From contig JAHFUI010000008.1 of NCBI GenBank assembly GCA_023265175.1, forward strand, positions 13,170-62,301: DNA of 49,132 nt, in the 5' to 3' direction. How positions within the stretch are numbered: the stretch's first letter is position 1; each line of letters opens with the position of its first letter. The stretch is from Acidobacteriota bacterium (GTDB lineage: Bacteria; Acidobacteriota; Vicinamibacteria; Vicinamibacterales; CAVVIG01). Shown in pieces: positions 17,772 to 27,027 of the stretch. A model generated the notes under the pieces. That model made no database searches, was not told the origin of the DNA, and worked only from the letters and a program-made list of their open reading frames with translations. Made by a program: the position numbers and the translations under genes.

Positions 17772-18881
17772 TTACGTTGCAAACCGGAAGTTGATGATGT
17801 CGCCGTCCTGCACGATGTACTCCTTGCCTTCGAGCCGCACTTCACCGTGGTCGCGGCAAGCGGCCATCGTCCCGCGCGCGATGAGCGCGTCGTAGCCGAC
17901 CACTTCGGCGCGAATGAAGCCGCGCGCAATGTCACTGTGGATCTCGCCGGCGGCCAGCTGCGCCGCTGTGCCGCGGGGGATCGACCAGGCCCGGCACTCG
18001 TCTTCACCGACGGTGAAGAAGGAAATGTAGCCGAGCAGATCGTAGCTGGCGCGGATGACGCGGTCGAGGCCGGACTCGGCCAGACCCAGGTCGGCCAGGA
18101 ACGCGGCCGCGTCCCCCGGATCGAGTTGGGCGATCTCGAGCTCGATCTTGGCGCACACCGCGGCGGCCGCCGTACCGGCCCGCGCGAGAAATACCGTGAG
18201 ACCGGTGCGCTCGGCGGCGGTCGACAGGCGTGCCGCGCCCTGACCATTGCCCGTGAGCTGATGTTCATCGAGGTTGATGACGATCAGCAGAGGCTTTGCG
18301 GAGAGGAACTGAAAACCGCGCAGCCGTTTCAGATCATCGCCTTTCAAGTCGAGCGCCCGGAGCGGACGTCCTTCTTCGAGCGCGGCCCGACAGAGAGTGA
18401 CGACGTCGCGTTCGCGTTCGAGCTCGGCGGATCGGTTCTTCCTGAGATCTTTTTCGATTCGATCGAGACGCCGCTCCGCGACGCCGAGGTCGGCGAGGAT
18501 CAGCTCATCTTCCATCGCCTGGGCATCACGCGCGGGATCGATGGATCCGGCCGGATGCGTCACCGCCGGATCGTCAAAGGCGCGGATGACGTGGACCAGC
18601 GCGTCCGCGTTCTTGTAAGCAGCCACGTCGACGAGGGTCTTCACGCCGCCGGTGCTGCCGGGCGCGGCGAGATCCGAGAACTCGACGGTGGCGGGCACGC
18701 GCTTTTTCGGGTTGTACATCGCGGTCAGCCGGTCGAGGCGTAGGTCGGGCACCTTCGACATGCCGATCGACGCCTCGGTCCGGCCGTGCGGCGCGCGCGC
18801 GGAGTCCTTCGCGCTCGTCATCAGCTGAAAGAGCGTGGTTTTGCCGGTCGATCCGAATCCGATGAGTGCGGCTCTGAGCAT
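17772..18881 (-). CDS. ychF: YchF/OLA1-type P-loop NTPase
   Basis: 369 residues. The P-loop GFGSTGKT is at 8-15, and the fourth nucleotide-binding motif is NLDE instead of NKxD, the OLA1/YchF hallmark that favours ATP over GTP. A TGS domain ends the protein (about 285-369, with GEIHSDIARGFIRAEVV). It binds ribosomes and is linked to stress responses and translation in other bacteria. Divergent from mraZ; 218 bases separate the two start codons. The P-loop differs from the usual NVGKST form, having STGKTT. Confidence 0.93.
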   Translation of the reverse strand: MLRAALIGFGSTGKTTLFQLMTSAKDSARAPHGRTEASIGMSKVPDLRLDRLTAMYNPKKRVPATVEFSDLAAPGSTGGVKTLVDVAAYKNADALVHVIRAFDDPAVTHPAGSIDPARDAQAMEDELILADLGVAERRLDRIEKDLRKNRSAELERERDVVTLCRAALEEGRPLRALDLKGDDLKRLRGFQFLSAKPLLIVINLDEHQLTGNGQGAARLSTAAERTGLTVFLARAGTAAAAVCAKIELEIAQLDPGDAAAFLADLGLAESGLDRVIRASYDLLGYISFFTVGEDECRAWSIPRGTAAQLAAGEIHSDIARGFIRAEVVGYDALIARGTMAACRDHGEVRLEGKEYIVQDGDIINFRFAT

Positions 18882-19021
18882 CGATAGTCTCGAACACCAA
18901 ATCTCGCATGCTAGTCGAAGGGGCTAGTTTCGCACGGAATTTCAGCGCGACGTCTGCTCCTTCGACGAGGCGAGCAAAAGGCGAAAATTTTGCGTAACTT
19001 ACTGATGGGATAGATATTGCG

Positions 19022-19050
19022 TTGACTTCCTGCCGAGCCTCCTCTACTAT
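19022..19050 (+). promoter_or_regulatory. Sigma70-like promoter of the dcw cluster
   Basis: TTGACT (19022-19027), exactly 17 bases, TACTAT (19045-19050). The predicted transcription start is at about 19057, giving a 43-base leader before the mraZ GTG. This is the best promoter in the window. Confidence 0.8.
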
Positions 19051-19054
19051 CGGC

Positions 19055-19078
19055 GTGGACTTTTATGGAAGAAAGTGG
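19055..19078 (+). promoter_or_regulatory. MraZ operator: three direct TGG repeats on a 10-base period
   Basis: TGG triplets at 19056, 19066 and 19076, read as GTGGACTTTT, ATGGAAGAAA, GTGGTCTGTA. MraZ is known to bind 10-base direct repeats centred on TGG(G) between the -10 and its own start codon, in E. coli and in Mollicutes (AAAGTGG boxes). Spacing and position match, so autorepression by MraZ is expected. Confidence 0.75.
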
Positions 19079-19099
19079 TCTGTAAGAACCGGTATCGCC

Positions 19100-19540
19100 G
19101 TGCTTAGAGGCAACGCACCGGCCCGAATAGATGACAAGGGGCGGCTCAAGGTGCCGAACGTGTTTCGCGCGCTGATGGAAACCAAGTACGGCCGCAATCT
19201 GTTCGTGACCAGCGTCACCGGCGAATACGTACGCATCTATCCCATGCCTGTCTGGCTCGACATCGAGCAGAAGCTCGGCGCGATGCCGTCCACGCACCCG
19301 GCGAGACTGCGCTTTCTCGATCGCGTGAATTATTTCGGGCAGGCCGGCGACCTCGACGCGCAGGGGCGCGTGTTGATCCCGGTGCGGCTGCGCGAAGCCG
19401 CCACCATGGCCGGCGACGTCGACGTGTTGGGCCAATTCAACTATCTCGACGTCTGGAATCACGAACGCTTCCTGACCAAGATGCAGCGCGAACCGTACAG
19501 CGACGACGATGCGCGCGCGCTATCGGAGTTCGGCATTTGA
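19100..19540 (+). CDS. mraZ: Transcriptional regulator MraZ
   Basis: 146 residues, the normal length, made of two SpoVT/AbrB-like halves (about 1-55 and 75-130). It begins VLRGNAPARIDDKGRLKVPN, matching the usual FRG...IDDKGRL start; the second half has YFGQAGDLDAQGRVLIPVRL. The GTG at 19100 gives this N-terminus; upstream in-frame codons lie in the promoter. First gene of the dcw cluster and presumed repressor of it through the repeats at 19055-19078. Overlaps rsmH by four bases. Confidence 0.95.
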   Translation: MLRGNAPARIDDKGRLKVPNVFRALMETKYGRNLFVTSVTGEYVRIYPMPVWLDIEQKLGAMPSTHPARLRFLDRVNYFGQAGDLDAQGRVLIPVRLREAATMAGDVDVLGQFNYLDVWNHERFLTKMQREPYSDDDARALSEFGI

Positions 19541-20424
19541 CGGGACACGTACCGGTCCTGACGGCGGAGGTGCTCCACCAGTTGCGCCCCGAGTTTGGCG
19601 GCGTGTTCGTCGACTGCACCGTCGGCCTCGGCGGCCATTCACGCGTGCTGCTGGCGGCGGGCGCCGCGCGCATCATCGGGTTGGATCGCGATGCCGAAGC
19701 GCTGGACCGGGCGCGCGAGGCGCTGGCGCCGTGGCTCGAAAGGGTCGAGCTCGTGCATGCCGATTACCGGTCGATCGAGGCCGTGCTCGACCGTCTCGGC
19801 GTGGCGGTCGTCGACGGCGCGCTGGCCGATCTCGGCGTGTCGTCGATGCAGCTTGACGAACCCGGCCGCGGTTTCAGCTTCCAGCGCGACGAGCCGCTCG
19901 ACATGCGCATGGACAGAAGCGCGGGGGAGACGGCCGCCGATCTGGTGGCGCGCTCGAGCGAGCGCGATCTGGCCGATGCGATTTTTCAATACGGCGAAGA
20001 GCGCCACTCGCGGCGCATTGCGCGGGCCATCGTCGACGCGCGGCGCCAGTCACCGATTGACACGACAGGACGGCTCGCCGCGATCGTCCGGCGGGCCATG
20101 CCACACCGTGGATGGATGCGCATCGACCCGGCGACCCGCACGTTTCAGGCGCTCAGGATCTGGGTCAACCGGGAGCTCGAGGGACTCGACCGTTTTCTCG
20201 AAGCCGCCGCTCGCCGCTTGCGGCTCGGCGCGCGGCTGGTCGTCATCACGTTTCACTCGCTCGAGGATCGGATCGTGAAGCACACGCTCCGGGCGCTCGA
20301 GCGGAGTGACGTGGCGGCGATGAAAGTTCTGACCAAGAAGCCGATCGTGCCGACCGACGAAGAAGTGCAGCGCAACCCGCGCGCGCGCAGCGCAAAGTTG
20401 AGAGCTGCGGAACGTATTATCTGA
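19537..20424 (+). CDS. rsmH: 16S rRNA (cytosine-N4) methyltransferase RsmH
   Basis: 295 residues. It methylates N4 of C1402 in 16S rRNA using S-adenosylmethionine. The N-terminal HVPVLTAEVLHQL, the cofactor loop DCTVGLGGHS, ADLGVSS, and the C-terminal VITFHSLEDRIVKH are family marks. The start is a TTG in a TTGA overlap with the mraZ stop. The next gene is separated by a 79-base hairpin region, one of only a few gaps in the cluster. Confidence 0.96.
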   Translation: MTGHVPVLTAEVLHQLRPEFGGVFVDCTVGLGGHSRVLLAAGAARIIGLDRDAEALDRAREALAPWLERVELVHADYRSIEAVLDRLGVAVVDGALADLGVSSMQLDEPGRGFSFQRDEPLDMRMDRSAGETAADLVARSSERDLADAIFQYGEERHSRRIARAIVDARRQSPIDTTGRLAAIVRRAMPHRGWMRIDPATRTFQALRIWVNRELEGLDRFLEAAARRLRLGARLVVITFHSLEDRIVKHTLRALERSDVAAMKVLTKKPIVPTDEEVQRNPRARSAKLRAAERII

Positions 20425-20482
20425 ACCACGAAGCACACAAAGGCCACAAAGATTTCTTTGTGGGCTTTGTGACCTTGGTGGT
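20425..20482. repeat. 9-base word hairpin between rsmH and ftsL
   Basis: Left words at 20425, 20434 and 20443 (ACCACGAAG, CACACAAAG, GCCACAAAG). Right words at 20456, 20465 and 20474 (CTTTGTGGG, CTTTGTGAC, CTTGGTGGT). A near-continuous stem of about 28 pairs with a four-base loop. It begins directly after the rsmH stop codon. The ACCAC...ACAAAG lexicon is widespread in unrelated genomes. Confidence 0.9.
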
Positions 20483-20503
20483 TCAAGACGGGGACCGGAC
20501 GAC

Positions 20504-20890
20504 ATGGAAGCCTTCGAGTACGCCATCAAGAAAGACGTTCGCAACAACCCGATCGTCCGCGAGGTCGACGAAGCGCGGCAGCGCGAGTTGTGGAAATCGG
20601 TCGGCATAGCCGGATTGCTGGTCCTCGTGCTGCTCTTCTCGGCGTGGCAGCACTTCGAGTTCCTGCGCCACGGCTACAAAGTCGAGGAGATGCAGCGCGA
20701 GCGCGCCGCGCAGGATGAACTGAGTCGCCAATATCGGCTGGAAATCGAGACGCTGCGGTCGCCGAAGCGCATTGAAGCATTGGCGATGGAGCAACTGCAC
20801 CTCGTCGCGCCGTCGCAGAGCGACGCGATCATCATCGAACGGGTGCTGGCGGCCGATCCTCCGGCCATGTCCGTGGTCGCACGCCGGTGA
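20504..20890 (+). CDS. ftsL: Cell division protein FtsL
   Basis: 128-residue bitopic membrane protein of the divisome. A short cytoplasmic N-terminus (1-31) is followed by one transmembrane helix (about 33-50, GIAGLLVLVLLFSAW) and a periplasmic coiled coil (about 55-85, rich in Glu/Arg/Leu) that in other bacteria pairs with FtsB. Sequence is poorly conserved in this family, so position between rsmH and ftsI plus topology carry the call. Its stop overlaps the ftsI GTG. Confidence 0.85.
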   Translation: MEAFEYAIKKDVRNNPIVREVDEARQRELWKSVGIAGLLVLVLLFSAWQHFEFLRHGYKVEEMQRERAAQDELSRQYRLEIETLRSPKRIEALAMEQLHLVAPSQSDAIIIERVLAADPPAMSVVARR

Positions 20891-23001
20891 GACTCTGGCG
20901 CTTCCCGCGCCGGGAAGATTCCGGCGCCGCGAGATTCGAGCGCATCGGCGGCGTTCTGGGCGGAGACGCACGCAGCGCGGGGCCGCCCGACCTGGCTCCC
21001 GACTGGCGCGTCACCCTGAAGCGCCGCACGATCGTCATCGCCGTGGCGATCGCGTGCTGGGTCGCAGGGATCGAAGCGCGCCTGGTGTACCTGCAGATCG
21101 TTCGACACGCCGACCTCGTCACGCGCGCCGAGAAACAGTACACGCGCACCATCGAACCGCCGGCCAAACGCGGCGACATTGTCGATCGGAAAGGCCGCGT
21201 CCTGGCCACGAGCGTCGACACCGACACGATCTACGCCGTCCCCTCCGACATGAGCGAGCCCGACGCCGCCGTGGCGACGCTGTGCGGCGCGCTCGGGGAT
21301 TGCACCACCAAGGAACGACAGACGCTGACCGATCGTTTCCATCGTGGAACGTTCACTTACGTGCGCCGGCAGGTGTCGCCCGATCAGAAACGCCGCGTCG
21401 AAGCGCTCGGCCTCGACGGCATCTTCTTCGTCAAGGAGAGCCGGCGGTTCTATCCGAACCGCGAGCTCGCCGCGCATGTGCTCGGGTATGTCGGTGTCGA
21501 CAACACCGGGCTGAACGGGCTCGAAGTGGCGTACGACTCGAAGATCCGCGGCAAGAGCGGCAAAGTGCTGGTGCAGACCGACGCGCGACGACATGCCTTC
21601 AGCCGGATCGAGCGGCCGCCGACCTCAGGCGCGACGATCGAGGTGACGATCGACGAGTACTTGCAGCACGTCGCCGAGCGCGAGCTGCACGCGGGTGTCG
21701 TCGCCAATCGCGCCGCCGGGGGCAGCGCCATCATCATGAACCCGCATACCGGCGAAATTCTCGCGATGGCAAACGAGCCGACGTTCAACCCGAACGCCTA
21801 TCGTGATTTCGACGAGATCGATCGCCGGAATCGCGCGGTTCAGGATCTGTTCGAACCGGGATCCACCTTCAAGGTCGTGACCGCCTCGGCGGCGATCGAA
21901 GAGAAGGTCATGCCGGTCGACGCGTTGATCGACACGAATCCCGGCGTGCTCTATATCGCCGGACGGGCCAAGCCGGTGACCGAGGCGAGCCATCACAACT
22001 ACCACGTGCTGTCGTTCGCCGACGTCATCATCAGGTCGAGCAATATCGGCGCGATCAAGATCGGGTTGCGGGTCGGGACCGAGCGGCTGAGCCGCTACGT
22101 GTCGTTGTTTGGATTCGGGCATCCGGTGTCGCCGGACTTTCCCGGCGAGAGCCCGGGCATCGTCTGGAATCCGACGAAGTGGACCGAGAGCGCGCTCGCG
22201 TCGGTGTCGATGGGCTATCAGGTCGGCGTGACGCCGCTGCAGATGATCACGGCGGTCAGTTCCGTGGCCAACGGTGGCGAGCTGATCGAGCCGCGAGTGG
22301 TCCGGGCGATCTACCGCGACAACCGCCGCTGGGCGGTGCTGCCGAAGATCGTGCGCCGGACGATCAGCGCCGATACTGCCGCCACGCTCACGACGATCAT
22401 GGAAGGCGTCGTCGAGAACCCGCACGGGACGGCGACCCGCGCGCAGATTCCCGGCTACACCATCGCCGGCAAGACTGGCACCGCGGCCAAGCTCGTCAAC
22501 GGCCATTATTCGACGTCCGATTACAACGCGTCGTTTGTCGGATTCGTGCCGTCGCGCAACCCAGTCGTGGCCATCATCGTCGTGACAGACTCGCCGCGCA
22601 CCTATCCGAACACCGGCGGTTTCGTCTCGGCGCCGGTCTTCAAGCGTATCGCCGAAGCGACGCTTCGCTATCTCAGCGTTCCTCGGAGCGTCGACCCCGA
22701 GCCGCCGATTCTCGTTGCACGCAACGACGGCAACGTGCCGGTGGCCCTTCCGACGACGACGGCGCCAGTCGTCAGCTTCGTGTCAGATGGTCCGCCGGGA
22801 ACCGTGCCGGATCTGAGCGGGATGAGCGCCCGGGAGGCGACCCACCGCCTTGTCAGGTCGGGGTTGACGGCGCGCATGTCAGGTGACGGGTTCGTCATTG
22901 CGCAGGATCCGCCGCCGGGGGCCCCGATCGATGCGGCGGGGATCTGTCGCCTCACGCTTCAACGGGCGCCGACACATCTTTTCACGAGCGCGCGCCGATG
23001 A
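20887..23001 (+). CDS. ftsI: Peptidoglycan D,D-transpeptidase FtsI (PBP3) with a C-terminal PASTA domain
   Basis: 704 residues. Transmembrane helix about 45-62, PBP dimer domain about 90-270, transpeptidase about 275-600 with STFK (Ser326, Lys329), SSN (384-386) and KTG (529-531). One PASTA domain follows (about 637-693), a feature of SpoVD/PBP2x-like enzymes and not of E. coli FtsI. It crosslinks septal peptidoglycan. GTG start in a GTGA overlap with ftsL; the stop overlaps the murE ATG. Confidence 0.95.
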   Translation: MRLWRFPRREDSGAARFERIGGVLGGDARSAGPPDLAPDWRVTLKRRTIVIAVAIACWVAGIEARLVYLQIVRHADLVTRAEKQYTRTIEPPAKRGDIVDRKGRVLATSVDTDTIYAVPSDMSEPDAAVATLCGALGDCTTKERQTLTDRFHRGTFTYVRRQVSPDQKRRVEALGLDGIFFVKESRRFYPNRELAAHVLGYVGVDNTGLNGLEVAYDSKIRGKSGKVLVQTDARRHAFSRIERPPTSGATIEVTIDEYLQHVAERELHAGVVANRAAGGSAIIMNPHTGEILAMANEPTFNPNAYRDFDEIDRRNRAVQDLFEPGSTFKVVTASAAIEEKVMPVDALIDTNPGVLYIAGRAKPVTEASHHNYHVLSFADVIIRSSNIGAIKIGLRVGTERLSRYVSLFGFGHPVSPDFPGESPGIVWNPTKWTESALASVSMGYQVGVTPLQMITAVSSVANGGELIEPRVVRAIYRDNRRWAVLPKIVRRTISADTAATLTTIMEGVVENPHGTATRAQIPGYTIAGKTGTAAKLVNGHYSTSDYNASFVGFVPSRNPVVAIIVVTDSPRTYPNTGGFVSAPVFKRIAEATLRYLSVPRSVDPEPPILVARNDGNVPVALPTTTAPVVSFVSDGPPGTVPDLSGMSAREATHRLVRSGLTARMSGDGFVIAQDPPPGAPIDAAGICRLTLQRAPTHLFTSARR

Positions 23002-24503
23002 CGTGGGACGAGCTGTCCGCCGTGCTGCGCGCACGCGGGCTCACCCGCACGGACGACCAGGCGCGGACCGATCATCCGTTCGTGACCGGCATCGCCTTCG
23101 ACTCACGGGCGGTCCGGCCCGGGAACGTGTTCGTGGCGCTCAAAGGGCTGCATGCCGACGGAGCGTTCTTCGCGCATCAGGCGATCGAACGCGGCGCCGT
23201 GGCGGTCGTGTCGGAACAACCGCCGGCATCGCCGGCCGGCGTGCCTTGGGCCATCGTCGAAGACGCGCGTCTCGCGCTCGCGCTCCTTGCCTGCGCCTTC
23301 TACGGCCATCCGAGCGCCGCCATGCAGGTCGTGGGCATCACCGGCACGAATGGCAAGACGACGACCGCGTATCTCGTGGCGGCCGTGTTCGAAGCTGCCG
23401 GGATCCCCTGCGGCATTCTCGGCACCGTCGTATGCAAGGTCGGCGGCGATCTGCGTGATGCGACGCGGACCACTCCGGAAGCTCCCCAGGTTCAGGCGAT
23501 GCTGCGCGAGATGGTTGCCGCCGGCTGCGGCGCGTGTGCGATGGAGGTGTCGTCGCATGCGTTGTCGCTGCGACGCGTCGATGGCACGACGTTCGCCGCC
23601 GGCGTGTTCACGAACCTCACGCGCGATCACCTCGATTTTCATGCGGACATGGAGGAGTACTTTCAGGCCAAACGGCGGCTGTTCAAGATGCTGCCGCGCG
23701 ACGCGCCGAGCCTCATCAATCTTGACGATCCGCGCGGCGCGGCGCTGGCCGAGACGGTGGGCCGTCCGGTGACCTACGCCGTGAGCCGCCCGGCCGACAT
23801 CAGGCCTGGACCGCTGTCGTTCTCCCTCGAAGGGTTGACATTCGACGTGCGCACGCCGCACGGATTGATTCAGGTCCGCTCCTCGCTCGTCGGCCGGCCG
23901 AATGTCTACAACATCCTCGCGGCGGTTTCTACCGCGACGGCGCTCGGCGTGTCCGTTGACGCGATCGAGCGCGGCATTCGGTCGCTGCAAGGCGTGCCCG
24001 GCCGATTTCAGGTCGTGTCGAACGCCATGGACGAACTGACGGTGGTGGTCGATTACGCGCACACCGACGATGCGCTGCGGAACCTTCTCGAGACGGCGCG
24101 ACCGCTCGCGCGCGGCCGGCTCATCACTGTATTCGGCTGCGGCGGGGATCGCGATCGGTCGAAGCGTCCGCTGATGGGCGCGGTCGCCGATCGATTGAGC
24201 GACGTCATCGTCGTGACGTCGGACAATCCGCGCACCGAGGATCCGGGCCGCATCATCGAGGAGATTCAGCGCGGTCTGACGGCCGATCGGCGGACCGACA
24301 GCGGACAGCGGCTGCTGACGATCGCCGATCGCGGCGCGGCGATTGCCACGGCGATCGAACTGGCACGTCCGGGCGATCTCGTGCTCATCGCCGGCAAGGG
24401 TCACGAGAAGTACCAGGCAATCGGTGACCGCATTCTGCCGTTCGACGATGTGGAGGTGGCGCGCGAAGCGCTGGCGCGCCGGACCAACTCCGGCGTGGTG
24501 TAA
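22998..24503 (+). CDS. murE: UDP-MurNAc-L-Ala-D-Glu:meso-diaminopimelate ligase MurE
   Basis: 501 residues, cytoplasmic. ATP loop GTNGKTT (116-122), carbamylated-lysine position Lys225 in YFQAKRRLF, and the substrate motif DNPR (409-412), which selects meso-diaminopimelate as opposed to lysine. Hence the organism is expected to have a DAP-type peptidoglycan. ATGA overlap with ftsI. Seventeen bases separate it from murF. Confidence 0.96.
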   Translation: MTWDELSAVLRARGLTRTDDQARTDHPFVTGIAFDSRAVRPGNVFVALKGLHADGAFFAHQAIERGAVAVVSEQPPASPAGVPWAIVEDARLALALLACAFYGHPSAAMQVVGITGTNGKTTTAYLVAAVFEAAGIPCGILGTVVCKVGGDLRDATRTTPEAPQVQAMLREMVAAGCGACAMEVSSHALSLRRVDGTTFAAGVFTNLTRDHLDFHADMEEYFQAKRRLFKMLPRDAPSLINLDDPRGAALAETVGRPVTYAVSRPADIRPGPLSFSLEGLTFDVRTPHGLIQVRSSLVGRPNVYNILAAVSTATALGVSVDAIERGIRSLQGVPGRFQVVSNAMDELTVVVDYAHTDDALRNLLETARPLARGRLITVFGCGGDRDRSKRPLMGAVADRLSDVIVVTSDNPRTEDPGRIIEEIQRGLTADRRTDSGQRLLTIADRGAAIATAIELARPGDLVLIAGKGHEKYQAIGDRILPFDDVEVAREALARRTNSGVV

Positions 24504-24520
24504 GGAGCGGGTGGGAGCCC

Positions 24521-25924
24521 GTGCGTTGGATGAGCGAGATTCGCCTGACCGCGCAATGGGTGGCCGAGGCGATGGCCGGCGATCTCGTGTCGGGCGACCC
24601 GGCGCGCGAGTTCACCGGCGTCTCGATCGACACGCGGACGCTCACTACGGGCGAGCTGTACGTCGGCATCCGTGGCGAGCGGTTTGACGGCGCCGACTTC
24701 ACCCCCGCGGCGCTCGCCGCCGGCGCGGGCGGTGTCGTGCTGCCTCGCGGCCGGGCGCGCGTTGGCTCCGCGATTGTCATTGAGGTCGACGACACGACGT
24801 TGGCGCTGCAGGCGCTGGCGCATCGGGTACGACGCGAGTCGGGCGCGAAGGTCGTGGCGATCACGGGAAGCGCGGGGAAGACCACGACGAAGGAAATCAC
24901 GGCGGAGTTTCTCGCGGCGCGGTATCGCGTGATCCGCAACCGCGGAAACTTCAACAACCACATCGGGCTGCCGCTGTCGCTCATCGATCTGAGGCAGCGG
25001 CCGGAGATCGCCGTCGTCGAGCTGGGGATGAGTCACGCTGGAGAGATCAGCACGCTGGTACGCATCGCCGAACCGGACGTCCGCGTGTGGACGAACGTCG
25101 GAGAGGCGCATCTGGGCTTCTTCCGGTCGCTCGACGAGATCTGCGACGCCAAGGCGGAGATCCTCGAGCGGGCGACCGCGGCCACGCTGCTCGTCGCCAA
25201 CGCCGACGACGAGCGGATCATGGGGAAGACGCCGGCGTTTGACGGGCGGGTGGTCACGTTCGGCATCGAGCGGCCGGCGGCCGTCCGGGCATCCGCGATC
25301 GTCGATCGCGGCATCGATGGCATCACGGCCCGGCTCGACACGCCGCGCGGCGCGTTCGAGATCACAACGCCGCTGGTAGGCCGGGGGAACCTCGCGAACG
25401 TGCTGGCGGCGACGGCGGTGGCGGTCGAATTCGAGGTATCGCTCGATGCGATCGCCGAACGGGCGCGGAATCTGCAGCCGGCGGCTCATCGTGGACAAGT
25501 CGTTCGACTGCCGAGCGGGGTGACGATTATCGATGACAGCTACAACGCCAATCCCACGGCGACGCGACAGGCGCTCGATGTCCTTGCGCGTGAGCGGACG
25601 GCGTTGCGGCGCGTGGCGGTGCTTGGCGAGATGCTGGAGCTCGGCGATCGCGCGATCGCCCTTCACGAGGCGGTGGGCCGCTCTGCCGCGCGCGGTGGGA
25701 TCGATGTGCTGCTGACTGTCGGCGGCGGGCCTGCGGCGGCGCTCGCCATGGCGGCCATCGATGCGGGCATGCCGGCGAACGCCGTCCGGCATTTCGCGGC
25801 CAGCGACGAGGCGGCCGGCGCGGCGGCGGACATTGTCCGTCCTGGCGATCTGGTGCTCGTGAAGGGATCGCGCGGCGTTGGGACCGATCGCGTGGTGGAG
25901 CGGCTCGAGGCGGAGTTCGCCTGA
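24521..25924 (+). CDS. murF: UDP-MurNAc-tripeptide:D-Ala-D-Ala ligase MurF
   Basis: 467 residues. Adds D-Ala-D-Ala to the UDP-MurNAc-tripeptide. ATP loop GSAGKTT (116-122), then NFNNHIGLPL and ELGMSHAGEI, both typical of MurF, and DDSYNANPT in the C-terminal half. Start is GTG at 24521 or ATG at 24530; GGGAG lies four bases before the GTG, while AAGGAG lies further up, so the exact start is uncertain. Its stop shares one base with the mraY start. Confidence 0.96.
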   Translation: MRWMSEIRLTAQWVAEAMAGDLVSGDPAREFTGVSIDTRTLTTGELYVGIRGERFDGADFTPAALAAGAGGVVLPRGRARVGSAIVIEVDDTTLALQALAHRVRRESGAKVVAITGSAGKTTTKEITAEFLAARYRVIRNRGNFNNHIGLPLSLIDLRQRPEIAVVELGMSHAGEISTLVRIAEPDVRVWTNVGEAHLGFFRSLDEICDAKAEILERATAATLLVANADDERIMGKTPAFDGRVVTFGIERPAAVRASAIVDRGIDGITARLDTPRGAFEITTPLVGRGNLANVLAATAVAVEFEVSLDAIAERARNLQPAAHRGQVVRLPSGVTIIDDSYNANPTATRQALDVLARERTALRRVAVLGEMLELGDRAIALHEAVGRSAARGGIDVLLTVGGGPAAALAMAAIDAGMPANAVRHFAASDEAAGAAADIVRPGDLVLVKGSRGVGTDRVVERLEAEFA

Positions 25925-27027
25925 TGCTGTACCACCTGTTGTATCAGGGGCTGTATCCCCTGGATTCCCACACGCTGTCGGTCCTGAACGTGACGCGTTA
26001 CATCACGTTCCGAACCGCCGCGGCCAGTCTGTCCGCGCTGGCGATCAGCCTTGCGCTTGGGCCGTGGATGATCCACAAGCTGCGCGAATTTCAGATCGGC
26101 CAGGTGATCCGGCAGGAAGGCCCGACGACGCACCGTCCGAAGGCAGGCACGCCGACGATGGGCGGGTTGCTCATCCTGACGGCGTCGTTGGTGCCGACGC
26201 TGCTGTGGGCGGACTTGACGAATGCGTACGTGTGGATCGCCGTGGTCACGACGGCGGCATTCGGCGGCATCGGATTTCTCGATGACTACCTGAAGATCGT
26301 CCGGCGATCGCATCATGGGCTCAGGCCACGCTACAAGCTCGCGTGCCAAGTGCTCGCCGCGACCGCGGTCGGCGTCGTGCTCCTGATCCTCGCGCACGAG
26401 GGCGCGTACAGCACGCGCCTCGTGTTTCCGTTTTTCAAACGGCTCATTCCGGATCTCGGCTGGTGGTACCTGCCGTTTGCGATCTTCGTGCTCACGGCCG
26501 AGTCGAACGCCGTGAATCTGACCGACGGTCTGGATGGCCTGGCGATCAGCATCTTCGCGATTGCCGCGGCCGCGTACACCGCGCTGGCCTACGTCACCGG
26601 ACACCGGGTCTTCGCCGAATACCTCCTGCTCGTGCGGTTCCCGCAGGCGGCGGAGCTGACGATCTTCTGCGGCTCGCTCGTCGGCGCCTCGCTCGGGTTC
26701 CTCTGGTACAACTCGTACCCCGCGGAAATCTTCATGGGCGACGTCGGATCGCTGGCGCTCGGCGCCGCGCTCGGCACGGTTGCGATTCTCATCAAGCAGG
26801 AGCTGCTGCTCGGCCTCGTCGGCGGGGTCTTCGTCCTCGAAGCGCTCTCCGTCGTGCTGCAGGTCGGCTATTTCAAGATGACCGGCGGCCAGCGGCTGTT
26901 TCGCATGGCGCCACTGCACCATCACTTCGAGCTGATGGGATGGAGTGAGCCCAAGGTGATCACGCGCTTCGTGATCGTCGCGATCATTTTCGCGTTGTTC
27001 GCGCTGGCGACACTGAAACTGCGATGA
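25924..27027 (+). CDS. mraY: Phospho-MurNAc-pentapeptide transferase MraY
   Basis: 367-residue membrane enzyme (about ten transmembrane helices) that makes lipid I from UDP-MurNAc-pentapeptide and undecaprenyl phosphate. Conserved blocks: GTPTMGGLLIL, FLDDYLKI with the catalytic Asp pair, NAVNLTDGLDGLA, FMGDVGSLALG, and the PLHHHFELMG histidine cluster. TGATG start-stop overlap with murF and ATGA overlap with murD. Confidence 0.97.
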   Translation: MLYHLLYQGLYPLDSHTLSVLNVTRYITFRTAAASLSALAISLALGPWMIHKLREFQIGQVIRQEGPTTHRPKAGTPTMGGLLILTASLVPTLLWADLTNAYVWIAVVTTAAFGGIGFLDDYLKIVRRSHHGLRPRYKLACQVLAATAVGVVLLILAHEGAYSTRLVFPFFKRLIPDLGWWYLPFAIFVLTAESNAVNLTDGLDGLAISIFAIAAAAYTALAYVTGHRVFAEYLLLVRFPQAAELTIFCGSLVGASLGFLWYNSYPAEIFMGDVGSLALGAALGTVAILIKQELLLGLVGGVFVLEALSVVLQVGYFKMTGGQRLFRMAPLHHHFELMGWSEPKVITRFVIVAIIFALFALATLKLR

